Below, piece by piece: positions 7,850-15,461 of a DNA stretch of 46,118 bases (its first letter is position 1; each line of letters begins with the position of its first letter). The DNA comes from an uncultured Erysipelotrichaceae bacterium (GTDB taxonomy: Bacteria; Bacillota_I; Bacilli_A; RFN20; CAG-826), in NCBI GenBank assembly GCA_900317295.1, contig ONGB01000008.1, forward strand, positions 18,837 through 64,954, given 5' to 3'. The translations under genes were made by a program, and so were the position numbers. The notes beneath the pieces are model-generated. The model saw only the letters and a program-made list of their open reading frames with translations, was not told where the DNA came from and made no database searches.

Positions 7850-9568
7850 TCATCGGGATTGTTTTCTTTTGACGGTCAACGCTGGGGATTTCTCAGAAAT
7901 CTGGAAAATCCAATTCAGATCCTCCACATTTCTTGGCAAATACCCGCATAAAAGCATTGCTCCCTTAAACTGCCCGTTTGTTAAATAGGTGCCATCATAA
8001 TCCTGGAGCGTATGCTTTAAGCCATAGGATGTGTGTTTGTCGTTATAGGTTCGCGTGCGAATAAAATACCGGGAGCACCATTCGATTGCCTTGGTTTGTT
8101 CCTCCACGCTTAAGGACCTAAATTCCGCAGGACGATCAATATCATTCACAACTTCAAAATGACCATGGGCAGCACTTCCGCGACGACGGATCAAACACGC
8201 CTCCTTCATAACGATCATGATGTATTTGACTCCCCCCAAGGATAAGCCCGTTTCCCTTTGGATGTCGGAATACTTTGCAAAGGGGAACCTTTTAATCAAA
8301 TCTTCAATCAACTTATATTTGGGGTTGGATTCGTATAATTCTCCTCTAGTCAAAAATTCATTTGTCCGAGGGATGGTAAACAAAGCTGGTTTGCTTTCTT
8401 TTTCCGCAACAAACGAGCTGTAGGAAAACATCTTATTCTTGAGAACGAGCGTGAACGAGTCGTGCAGCGACTTATAGCGAGGAGCATAACGTTCGTCCAA
8501 AAGGCGATAGTCCGAGAGAATCAAATCAAAGCCTGACCCCCGCTCCTCCATCAAGCCACATCTGGCAAGCATGGCGCAGATGATAGGGTTTCTACGATCG
8601 GATTCTACGCTTTCCAATAATCCGTCTTTAACAAATCCCACCGATCGCATCGATCCAGGGGAAGTCAATTCAATTCGGTTCGGATAGCATTGGAGGGCAA
8701 TCTCGTTGCCAATAATACGATAGTCACGATGTGCAACCGCATTCACGACGGCTTCGCGCAATGAAGCGGAAGAAAAAGAGCCAATCTCTTCTGTGACCAT
8801 CCCTACTTTCATTCCCCCAAATTGATAGTGATTCACGGACCAAACGTATTCGATCATCTCTTTTATCAACGTCAGGATGGAACCTTTGTATTTTTTTGTA
8901 TCCGAAAACCTTTTCCCGCCTTTGTCTTCGCCTGGCCAAGTCGTACAGCAGACATTGGCATTCGCGTAATCGCTATCATCACAGAACAAATACCCTGCGA
9001 TGGTGAGAAAGCCTTTTTTATCAACTAGTCCAAAAGAAACAAGATCCCTATCGTTCAACTTTTTCGTTGGGTTTTTTCTATTGTAATAATCCTCAAGCTC
9101 ACGGAACGAAACATCGTCCGCCCGAATGCCTATGCTAACGGAATCATATGTTTCCGAAGATGCCGCGAGGAGCCTATCTTGCATTTCTTCAACGGTGGCA
9201 GGCAACGTTTGTCTTTCTTCTCTGACATAGGCTAGGGGGCTATGTTCAAAAGGCGTAAGCCAAGTTATTTCTTTTCTTGGTAATATTTCGAAAATAATGC
9301 CTCTTTTTTCAGGAAAACCTGGCCGATCATCATAAGAAACCGAATACTGAACCATTGGGCTGGAAAGGCGTCTGAATTGTTGCACCGCGTAACGCACCTC
9401 ATCATCGACGGTTTCAATGGGCAATCCGCGGAAACTTCCATCGTCCCCGTACCCAACCATAAGCCGTCCGCCTTGAGACATAGCAAAAGCGCAAACGGTC
9501 TTCATCCAATGATCTGGATGGTTTCGATCTAAGATTGTTTTAAACTCGATTTCCTTCGATTCATCCAT
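7850..9568 (-). CDS. AlbA_2/Schlafen-type DNA-binding protein with HATPase-like domain
   Basis: 572 residues from the ATG at 9568, chosen for its GAGGA ribosome site; an upstream ATG would overlap the promoter. The N-terminus (ESKEIEFKTILDRN...CAFAMSQGGRLMVGYGDDG, about 1-60) is the AlbA_2 (AAA_4, Schlafen-like) domain. The middle has the ATP-binding C-terminal module of COG2865 proteins: 'LREAVVNAVAHRDYRIIGNEIALQCYPNRIELTSPGS' then 'RNPIICAMLARCGLMEERGSGFDLI'. A helix-turn-helix-like segment follows (FAKYSDIQRETGLSLGGVKYIM). Such proteins are often regulators or defence/stress-linked, sometimes called RecG-like, but lack helicase motifs. Its promoter is covered by three tandem repeats, suggesting autoregulation. 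Confidence 0.8.
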   Translation of the reverse strand: MDESKEIEFKTILDRNHPDHWMKTVCAFAMSQGGRLMVGYGDDGSFRGLPIETVDDEVRYAVQQFRRLSSPMVQYSVSYDDRPGFPEKRGIIFEILPRKEITWLTPFEHSPLAYVREERQTLPATVEEMQDRLLAASSETYDSVSIGIRADDVSFRELEDYYNRKNPTKKLNDRDLVSFGLVDKKGFLTIAGYLFCDDSDYANANVCCTTWPGEDKGGKRFSDTKKYKGSILTLIKEMIEYVWSVNHYQFGGMKVGMVTEEIGSFSSASLREAVVNAVAHRDYRIIGNEIALQCYPNRIELTSPGSMRSVGFVKDGLLESVESDRRNPIICAMLARCGLMEERGSGFDLILSDYRLLDERYAPRYKSLHDSFTLVLKNKMFSYSSFVAEKESKPALFTIPRTNEFLTRGELYESNPKYKLIEDLIKRFPFAKYSDIQRETGLSLGGVKYIMIVMKEACLIRRRGSAAHGHFEVVNDIDRPAEFRSLSVEEQTKAIEWCSRYFIRTRTYNDKHTSYGLKHTLQDYDGTYLTNGQFKGAMLLCGYLPRNVEDLNWIFQISEKSPALTVKRKQSR

Positions 9569-9590
9569 ATATGATTCCTCGTTCAACAAG

Positions 9591-9628
9591 AGTATAGGAT
9601 AGTGGTTTAGGATGGTCAATAGGATAGT
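9591..9628 (-). promoter_or_regulatory. Promoter with three tandem operator repeats for the AlbA_2 gene
   Basis: Minus strand: -35 TTGACC (9619-9614), 17-bp spacer, -10 TATACT (9596-9591), 22 bases before the ATG. Three near-identical nonamers, plus-strand TAGGATRGT at 9595-9603, 9608-9616 and 9620-9628, recur every 12-13 bp and overlap both promoter boxes, as expected for a repressor bound along one face of the helix. Confidence 0.7.
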
Positions 9629-9785
9629 TAAAAAACGCCTTATTTACAGACATTTTTTACTAATTTGTTGGAAAGTTCACATTGAATCGATATTTTGGGA
9701 CCGTTTCCGTTGTCATGTTTTAAAAGGTCTCATTGGACCACATGAAACGAGCCATCAAATGATGCCAATGTCACTTGCACACTTA

Positions 9786-9829
9786 AGTTGTTGTGGGGTC
9801 AAAGGTTATCCTTTGACCCCACAACAACT
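9786..9829. repeat. Perfect 20-bp inverted repeat with 4-base loop
   Basis: Arms 9786-9805 and 9810-9829 are exact reverse complements (starting AGTTGTTGTGGGG) around TTAT. There is no T tract on either side, so it is not a standard terminator. No gene lies in 9629-9896; this hairpin is the only clear structure in it. Confidence 0.9.
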
Positions 9830-9896
9830 ATCTCTCCAAAGCGTTTTATTCTTGTCCCTTCAACGATGATGAAACCACACCCCGTTCGAATAAACA

Positions 9897-10068
9897 TCAA
9901 TGCCGTAGATTATGCTTGGCATAATGCTTTGCCTTCTCGCCATGCATCATCGCATCGGCGTCCTTCATCATCGCCGATATCTCTTTATCGCCAACTTGAT
10001 CATAGGCATAGCCGATGGCACAGCTATAGGTATGGCCCTCGACATTGGAGACGATCATCTTGATAAGA
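9897..10068 (-). pseudogene. C-terminal remnant of a GGDEF (diguanylate cyclase-like) protein
   Basis: About 57 codons read 'MIVSNVEGHTYSCAIGYAY' then 'ISAMMKDADAMMHGEKAKHYAKHN', the end of a GGDEF domain (the S-x-G-x-A strand and the A-D-x-A-M-Y-x-x-K helix). The GG(D/E)EF loop and everything before it are missing: the frame starts inside the RNA-like element copy 2, joined near 10069. It cannot make cyclic di-GMP. Confidence 0.65.
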
Positions 10069-10175
10069 TTCTTCGCCACTCTTTTTCGGGAGCGTCCATG
10101 TCAAGAGGCCGTTTATGGATACGGCTTTGGATGGCTGCCTATGTTTCTATAGGGCCCGATGGGATTAGCAAGGCG
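10069..10175 (-). ncRNA. Structured RNA-like element, copy 2 (3' half lost)
   Basis: Nearly identical to the 5' half of copy 3: 'CGCCTTGC', a hairpin CCTAT/ATAGG (10153-10138), 'GCCATCCAAAGCCGT', hairpin GCCGT/ACGGC and 'GACGCTCCCGAAAAAGAG'. At about 10069 the homology stops and GGDEF-gene sequence begins, so the terminator half is gone. Confidence 0.55.
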
Positions 10176-10179
10176 GAAT

Positions 10180-10245
10180 CTAGGGCTTCAGGAGGGGATA
10201 GATCAAGGGCAGGGATTTTATAGAGCTAGATTCCGGTTCAGAGGA
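10180..10245 (-). pseudogene. Tail of a paralogue of the membrane protein at 13598-14794
   Basis: The last codons read SSEPESSSIKSLPLIYPLLKP then TAG, matching the C-terminus of the intact gene (SSDPESSSIESLPLIYPLL...). Nothing else of the gene remains. It lies directly 5' of RNA-like element copy 2. Confidence 0.7.
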
Positions 10246-10295
10246 AGAACGCCAGTAGGCCGAGAATTTGATTCGAGCGTAATAATGCCACTTTT

Positions 10296-11396
10296 CTATA
10301 TGATTATTCCGTCCAATAAAGGCATCCGCAAATCCTCGGGAAGATTAGATTCGTCAGTCGAATCTCCCAAAAGCTTTAGCGCGGAATCGCGTTCGCCCAA
10401 AAGGAGTAATTTGCATAAGTCGTACCCTTTGCAATCGGAATATGGGGCTAAGGCATTTTCGATATCCTTAGGTTTTATGTCACCCTCGGTTTTCATTTGG
10501 CAATATAGATCCATCGCAGTTACGAGGAAAAGCGAACCCCTCATTGGGACATCCCAACTCATTAAGGTGTCAAAAACATGGCGAGATTCTGCCGGGGTCG
10601 TTTCATAGTATAGATCTATGCAGTCGGCGAGAACCGCCGGGAAGAACGAATATCCCGCTTTCTCGAGCGCGCATTTCAAAAAGCGGAATATTAAATCCTC
10701 GTACTCGTCGAAAAAAGTTGTCAGCCTTTTCTTTTGCATGGGGATTCTTTCTCCGACCTTCAAAGGCTGAAGCCACTTTGCATTTCTCTCATTGACGCGG
10801 CCTTCGGAATGGACAAAGCAGTTTCTGGCAGCCCTGAACGAGGCAAAGGTTTCGCCAAAACCCCGACATGCATCCGGCTCCATTTTCGAAACCCAATCAA
10901 GCACCTCAGGAGAATACTCTTCCACTTCGTTCTGGACGCCGCTATCAAATAGTTGGCAATTGACTAGCATCACCAAAAAGTTTTCTACCTCGATGACGCC
11001 CATGACCAAAATCGAAGTATAAAGGAATTCGAATCTTTCAATCGCTTTAATCACGTTCCGCGCAAGGGCATTAGGAAAGCCGTATTGATTGGTCCGCAGG
11101 TTATACGCTATTTTCCCAGGGCCTAGAAATGATGGTCCGTATGAGAAGGCTTGAATGATCGGACTGTTACAAGCCGAGTTTCGAATCTCCAAAAACTCCG
11201 ATTCGGTCTTTGCATTTTTCAATTTGGCCAAAAGCCTAAATAGTTCATTGCTTTCCGCTTCTATTTTGGAATCTTTATAGATGTTTTTCGCGGCGGTCAG
11301 GTCAACTTCCACGCTTGTTTTCAGCATCATCAGCCGGGATAAGGCTTTAAAAACGGATTGAGCGAAAGAAATACACGTTTGGTCTATAGAATGCAT
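10296..11396 (-). CDS. Large HEPN-type protein (putative ribonuclease), pair partner 1
   Basis: About 366 helical residues. Near residue 195 'FRAARNCFVHSEGRVN' contains RNCFVH, the R-x4-H active-site motif of HEPN ribonucleases, followed by a polar tail as in RiboL-PSP/Apea-HEPN-like proteins. The rest is unrecognised. Start: GAGG lies 6 bases before the ATG at 11396; an earlier ATG at 11408 overlaps the stop of the upstream gene (ATGA) and is the alternative. With the upstream 150-residue protein it forms a two-gene unit inside a gene-poor, rearranged zone, the usual setting of toxin or anti-phage modules. Function inferred from one motif and context. Confidence 0.6.
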   Translation of the reverse strand: MHSIDQTCISFAQSVFKALSRLMMLKTSVEVDLTAAKNIYKDSKIEAESNELFRLLAKLKNAKTESEFLEIRNSACNSPIIQAFSYGPSFLGPGKIAYNLRTNQYGFPNALARNVIKAIERFEFLYTSILVMGVIEVENFLVMLVNCQLFDSGVQNEVEEYSPEVLDWVSKMEPDACRGFGETFASFRAARNCFVHSEGRVNERNAKWLQPLKVGERIPMQKKRLTTFFDEYEDLIFRFLKCALEKAGYSFFPAVLADCIDLYYETTPAESRHVFDTLMSWDVPMRGSLFLVTAMDLYCQMKTEGDIKPKDIENALAPYSDCKGYDLCKLLLLGERDSALKLLGDSTDESNLPEDLRMPLLDGIII

Positions 11397-11404
11397 ATGC
11401 GACC

Positions 11405-11857
11405 TCATTCTGTCGTGTCGATATACACATAAGGGTTTTCGAACACCTTGCCAATAGCAATCATAAATTCATATAAGAAAAGCCAGTTGGTTTCCAAATT
11501 GTCTTCATACCAATACCGCCACTTTCTAAAATTATCCGAAATTACCCCAAGCCATTTTCTGAATTCGGGCGAATCTACGCTCTTGTCCAATAGAGACGGC
11601 ATCCCTTCTACGATGGCACGCCTTACGGATTCTTGGTTCTTATCAAACAATTCGGCTAAAAGGTGCTTTTTCCCATGGTCAATTCCTTGTAACGACAACA
11701 ACGCCTTCAAGCCGAGTTCGCAAGCAAGCGACCCATTCACTACGAATGGCATTAGGTAATCTAATTCGTCACCTTGTTGTTTCGTAAGCATTCTTTCGTA
11801 AAGAAAGACGGCCAAGTCCTTGAATTCATTGAAGGCATATATCCGTGGATTTATCAT
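11405..11857 (-). CDS. Small HEPN-like protein, pair partner 2
   Basis: 150 residues. 'NGSLACELGLKALLSLQGIDHGKKHLLAELF' (about 42-72) closely follows the first helices of HEPN proteins, where an acidic helix is followed by a G/K-rich turn and 'H-x-L-x-x-L(F)'. A late 'FRKWRYWYEDN' matches the R-Y-x-Y-E pattern of the same fold. A canonical R-x4-6-H is not obvious, so it may be the non-catalytic or antitoxin-like partner. Its stop overlaps the next gene's possible start. No strong ribosome site precedes the ATG. Confidence 0.6.
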   Translation of the reverse strand: MINPRIYAFNEFKDLAVFLYERMLTKQQGDELDYLMPFVVNGSLACELGLKALLSLQGIDHGKKHLLAELFDKNQESVRRAIVEGMPSLLDKSVDSPEFRKWLGVISDNFRKWRYWYEDNLETNWLFLYEFMIAIGKVFENPYVYIDTTE

Positions 11858-12348
11858 ATTATTCTGTCCAATCTTCTTTAATGGCGCATCGACTTTACAA
11901 TTGTGTCACCCGTTTGATTTAATCAAGCTTTCACCTATCGAAGGCCCCAGCTCTTCATTATATGGTTTCTTTGATTTTCAAGGCCAGATTGGACATTTGT
12001 TTTGGTGGGAGGCTTTTGATTTTCCTCCGCCACACGCGCAATTCAAAAGCCAGGACGGTAGCCCTTCAGCGATACCAAAACAATCGGATTAACTTCCCCC
12101 CACTTCTTCGAGGGTTCTATTGACTCCTACAATAAGGGCATCGCCCCTTATCTCACAGCCACGATAGGAATATTTATGCCTCGCTGTTCTTGATTATTCA
12201 GGGGTAAGGATGCCCAACTATCGTTTTTTTCTTTGATGACATCCCCGCCCGAAATATTGTGGGTGTTGCATTGTCGCGATCCACCCTAAGGATGACATTG
12301 GCCGCATCCTTCTTAAATCAAAACCAACCGATATCCTCTACAGAAAAT
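11858..12348. other. Gene-poor stretch with decayed sequence
   Basis: About 490 bp with no supportable gene. Short minus-strand fragments such as 'RGDALIVGVNRTLEEVGG' look protein-like but are cut by stops, so old coding sequence is likely. No terminator was identified here apart from the one ending RNA-like element copy 3. Confidence 0.5.
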
Positions 12349-12541
12349 AAAAAAAATGAGAACCGAACGGGGCTCCTGTTAGCCGCCTTGGATTCTCTAC
12401 CGTTCGAAGATGTACCTTTTTATGGGCCCCGTCTTCTCTTCGCCACTCTTTTTCGGGAGCGTCCATGTCAAGAGGCCGTTTATGGATACGGCTTTGGATG
12501 GTTGCCTATATTCTATAGGACCCGTTGAGTTTTGCAAGGCG
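12349..12541 (-). ncRNA. Structured RNA-like element, copy 3 (full length)
   Basis: On the minus strand from 12541: 'CGCCTTGC', hairpin CCTAT/ATAGG (12519-12505), 'ACCATCCAAAGCCGT', hairpin GCCGT/ACGGC, 'GACGCTCCCGAAAAAGAG', 'CCCATAAAAAGGTAC', 'TTCGAACGGTAGAG'. A final stem GAGAAT/GTTCTC follows with eight T. Against copy 1 the final stem keeps pairing through a C-G to A-T change, and the 5' hairpin changes both arms (CCTAT/ATAGG versus TGGCC/GGCCA). That supports RNA structure. Family not recognised. Confidence 0.6.
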
Positions 12542-12606
12542 CAACCCCCAAAAGATAAATCGATGCCCAAGCGGAGATTCACCATCGATGCGATCGGCCC
12601 GACCCT

Positions 12607-13434
12607 TTATCGGGGCTCTTCCTCGGTGGATTCCTTCTTTTTCTGGATGGTCTCCATCAAGGCGCCGTCGCCCTTGGCTAACGCGGTCAAACAAGCGAAT
12701 ATGGCGATATATAGGCCGTAGACCATCGGGGTGACGAGCCAAGGGGCGCGCCCGGCGCGGATCCGATCCGCGATCCCTTCGAACAGGGGGATGCCCCCCG
12801 CGTAGCGATATAACATGAAATCCCAGTCATAGGCGTAGTTCAGCGGGATGGCGATCAGCGAGACCGCGGTATGGAGGATCATCGCGTAAACGATGATGAT
12901 CCAACGGGGTTTGACGTATCGGGTCACCCAAAGGAACAGCCCGGTGAACACCATGAAAAAATGCCAAAGCATCGAATAGAACGCCCCGAAGGTGAAGAAG
13001 GGGTAATACTTCAGGGCTTGCAGGAACAATAGGTTCGATAGGCCCCCGACGATGGCCCCGGTGACGAGCCAGGCTTCGCCGATTTCCTTGAACTTGCCCT
13101 TGCCAAAGCCAGCGAGGAAACAAGCGGGCATCACGATCGAGCAAGTATCCAGCGGGAGCAGGCCCCAATTGAAGCCGCGGCCCGTGGCGATGTCGAAATA
13201 GGATTCCCAGATCGTCTTGATGATGTAAGAGGCGGTGAAGACGATGGCGGCGATGCGGAGATACCAGACGATCTTTTCCTTCTCCGGTTTGCGGAAGGCG
13301 AAGAAAAGGGATAGTCCTAGTAGCAAGGCCAGGGATACCCCCATATAGAGATAACGGCCCATCCCCTGGTAATCCTGCCCCGCATAGCCGGGGATGTTGT
13401 ATTTGTAATCGAAGAACCCGTAGCCGGAGAACAT
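12607..13434 (-). CDS. YwaF/TIGR02206-like integral membrane protein
   Basis: 275 residues with about seven membrane helices. The region 'GFNWGLLPLDTCSIVMPACFLAG' matches the central Leu-Pro-Leu-x-x-C-x-I motif of the YwaF/TMEM164-like family, whose bacterial role is not established. The C-terminus is charged and cytoplasmic (ETIQKKKESTEEEPR). It lies downstream of another polytopic protein with a 163-bp gap. Membrane nature is certain, family fairly likely. Confidence 0.65.
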   Translation of the reverse strand: MFSGYGFFDYKYNIPGYAGQDYQGMGRYLYMGVSLALLLGLSLFFAFRKPEKEKIVWYLRIAAIVFTASYIIKTIWESYFDIATGRGFNWGLLPLDTCSIVMPACFLAGFGKGKFKEIGEAWLVTGAIVGGLSNLLFLQALKYYPFFTFGAFYSMLWHFFMVFTGLFLWVTRYVKPRWIIIVYAMILHTAVSLIAIPLNYAYDWDFMLYRYAGGIPLFEGIADRIRAGRAPWLVTPMVYGLYIAIFACLTALAKGDGALMETIQKKKESTEEEPR

Positions 13435-13597
13435 AGCAGGGGAAACCTAGCACCTTTCCTTCGCCCTTGCAAGACCGGGGGAGGCCCCGATCCCAGTACA
13501 GTTACCCCTTACCACGAAGGGGCCGAGTATGAACGGGGGGAAGTAAGGAAACAAAAAGATTTTAGTTCCTTTATTAAACCTGACTTTTTCTTCTCTA

Positions 13598-14794
13598 TTA
13601 TGGCTTCCATACCCGCAGGAGGGGGTAGATCAGGGGCAGGGATTCTATAGAGCTAGATTCCGGATCGGAAGAGCTTTCCCCGCTCTTCGCGATCATATAG
13701 CAGGCGAATTGGAATAATCCCTCTAGATAGATCGCCGCGACGAGCCCTACCCCCACCGCGGGGATAATGATATCCGGCAAGGGGTTTTGATAGGTTTTCC
13801 GGTAATCGAAGAAAGCGATGAAAGGCAAGATGAATACCATCGCGAAGCAATCGCCTAATCCCCAGGCGTTGGCGGACGCTACCGCCCTAGCGGCCTCTTC
13901 GGGGGTGGGGTTAGAGGAAAAGGTATTGGCCACGATGGCGGAGACGAGGATGAATAGCAAGGCGTCTAGGGCCACCGCGATCCCGACGCTCAGCATCAGG
14001 AAACGGGAGAAATGACGCTTATTCGCGTTGGTGTCTAGGAAGGTTTGGTATTCCTCGATGCTTTTGCCGTTTTTAAGGAAGTGGCGTTCCCTAAGCTTCA
14101 CGAATAAGGCCAAGGCGATGAAGATCAAGAAGGCCACCGGGGGCTTCGTGGTGAGCCAAGGGTATAAGGCAGGGGGCATCAAGATCGCCGCGGTGGAGGA
14201 AAGGATCTTCATCACGATCGAGGCGATCTCATATAGGATCGGGAGCAAAGCGAATAGCCTAAAGGCATATAGGGCCTTCCCTTGGAACAAACGGGTGGGC
14301 CGATAATTCAGGAAGAAGGTTAATAAGGTGCATAAGGCCAAATCGATGAAGATATTGAAGGTGAAGAAGCCTTCTTGGGCGAACAATGCCATCCAGACAG
14401 TGAGGGTATCCGAACCCGACGCCCCAGAGAAGGCGGAGATGATCCCCCCGACGTAATGATAGAAGACGAGATAGAAGGCGGCGGCGATGCCTAAAGCGCC
14501 CCCGACATATAGGAGGATAAGGCGGCGATAGCCATCCTTCGCGGTCAAGACGCGGGCAAAAGCGGCGATGAGGAAAAGAGGCGCCATCAAGGAAGAGAAG
14601 AAGCCTAGGACGTTGGAGGCCGCGGAAAATCCCGAGTCGGTCATCTGCTTGCCGAATAGGGAAAGGATCATCCCGACCTGGGCCAGCGCGAAGAAGAACC
14701 ATCCTAATATCCTAAAATGGCGATAGGAGAAAACCCCGCGGAAGGTGACGTCGTTATGCTGGTCGATCTCGTGGATCGGGGTGCCGCGTTTCAT
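13598..14794 (-). CDS. Polytopic membrane protein of unknown function (398 aa)
   Basis: About nine to ten membrane helices and a polar, Ser-rich C-terminal tail. No catalytic or transport motif recognised. The ATG at 14794 is chosen because an extended -10 (TGCTACAAT) ends 12 bases upstream, so a more distal ATG at 14836 would not be on the transcript. Part of the same coding end is duplicated at 10180-10245, showing that a paralogue once existed 3 kb away. It is followed by the YwaF-like protein. Confidence 0.7.
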   Translation of the reverse strand: MKRGTPIHEIDQHNDVTFRGVFSYRHFRILGWFFFALAQVGMILSLFGKQMTDSGFSAASNVLGFFSSLMAPLFLIAAFARVLTAKDGYRRLILLYVGGALGIAAAFYLVFYHYVGGIISAFSGASGSDTLTVWMALFAQEGFFTFNIFIDLALCTLLTFFLNYRPTRLFQGKALYAFRLFALLPILYEIASIVMKILSSTAAILMPPALYPWLTTKPPVAFLIFIALALFVKLRERHFLKNGKSIEEYQTFLDTNANKRHFSRFLMLSVGIAVALDALLFILVSAIVANTFSSNPTPEEAARAVASANAWGLGDCFAMVFILPFIAFFDYRKTYQNPLPDIIIPAVGVGLVAAIYLEGLFQFACYMIAKSGESSSDPESSSIESLPLIYPLLRVWKP

Positions 14795-14806
14795 AGGGTT
14801 TTGGCT

Positions 14807-14812
14807 ATTGTA
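14807..14812 (-). promoter_or_regulatory. Extended -10 element, nearly leaderless transcript
   Basis: TGC-TACAAT on the minus strand, 12 bases before the ATG of the membrane protein gene, leaves room for only about six untranslated bases. No convincing -35 box. Confidence 0.45.
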
Positions 14813-14864
14813 GCATCCTCGCCCGACCGCATGCACCGAAAAAGCCCGGGTTTTGATCCCCAGG

Positions 14865-15428
14865 CTATTTCAGGTATTTGATGATCTTCGCCGGATTCCC
14901 CCCAACGACCGCGTTATCGGGGACGTCTTTGGTGACCACCGCCCCCGCGGCGACGACGGCATTCTCCCCAATCGTGACCCCCGGGCAAATGATCGCCCCG
15001 ATGCAGATCCAGGCGTTCTTTTTGATCGTGACCTTCTTGAAATAGAACTGATGATGACGGTCCTCCAAATCGTGGTTGACCGTCGCGATCTTGACGTCGG
15101 GGCCGATCAATACTCCATCTTCGATCTCGATGATCCCCGCGGAGAGGAAGGTCGCCCCTTTGTTGATCGTGATGTCCTTGCCGAACCGCATCCTGGCCCC
15201 GTTATCGCAGTAAAAGGGGGATACGATGGAAACCGAGGGGTCTAAGTCGGTTTGGAACAATTCACATAATAACGCGTGATAATCCTCATCCGTCGGATGC
15301 TTCGCGGAGATCTTCAGACTCAGATCATGGGACCGGATGATCTCCTTCAGCGCGTCTTCGAACTCGGGGACGTCATTCCGTCCCTTTCCTTCTTTATCGA
15401 TGATTTCGAAATAACGGTTCGTATTCAT
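14865..15428 (-). CDS. Hexapeptide-repeat O-acetyltransferase (LacA/Maa-like)
   Basis: 187 residues. An N-terminal helical region is followed by left-handed beta-helix hexapeptide repeats (ITINKGATFLSAGIIEIEDGVLIGPDVKI...VTIGENAVVAAGAVVTKDVPDNAVVGGNPAKIIK), typical of acetyl-CoA-dependent sugar O-acetyltransferases. 'ATVNHD' supplies the catalytic His. The ATG at 15428 is chosen because AGAAGG precedes it by about 10 bases; an upstream GTG would add eight residues. It lies 33 bp after the DUF4143 ATPase gene. The acceptor sugar cannot be told. Confidence 0.85.
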   Translation of the reverse strand: MNTNRYFEIIDKEGKGRNDVPEFEDALKEIIRSHDLSLKISAKHPTDEDYHALLCELFQTDLDPSVSIVSPFYCDNGARMRFGKDITINKGATFLSAGIIEIEDGVLIGPDVKIATVNHDLEDRHHQFYFKKVTIKKNAWICIGAIICPGVTIGENAVVAAGAVVTKDVPDNAVVGGNPAKIIKYLK

Positions 15429-15461
15429 CTTGGTTTTTCCTTCTTTTGCCACGCCGCGTTT

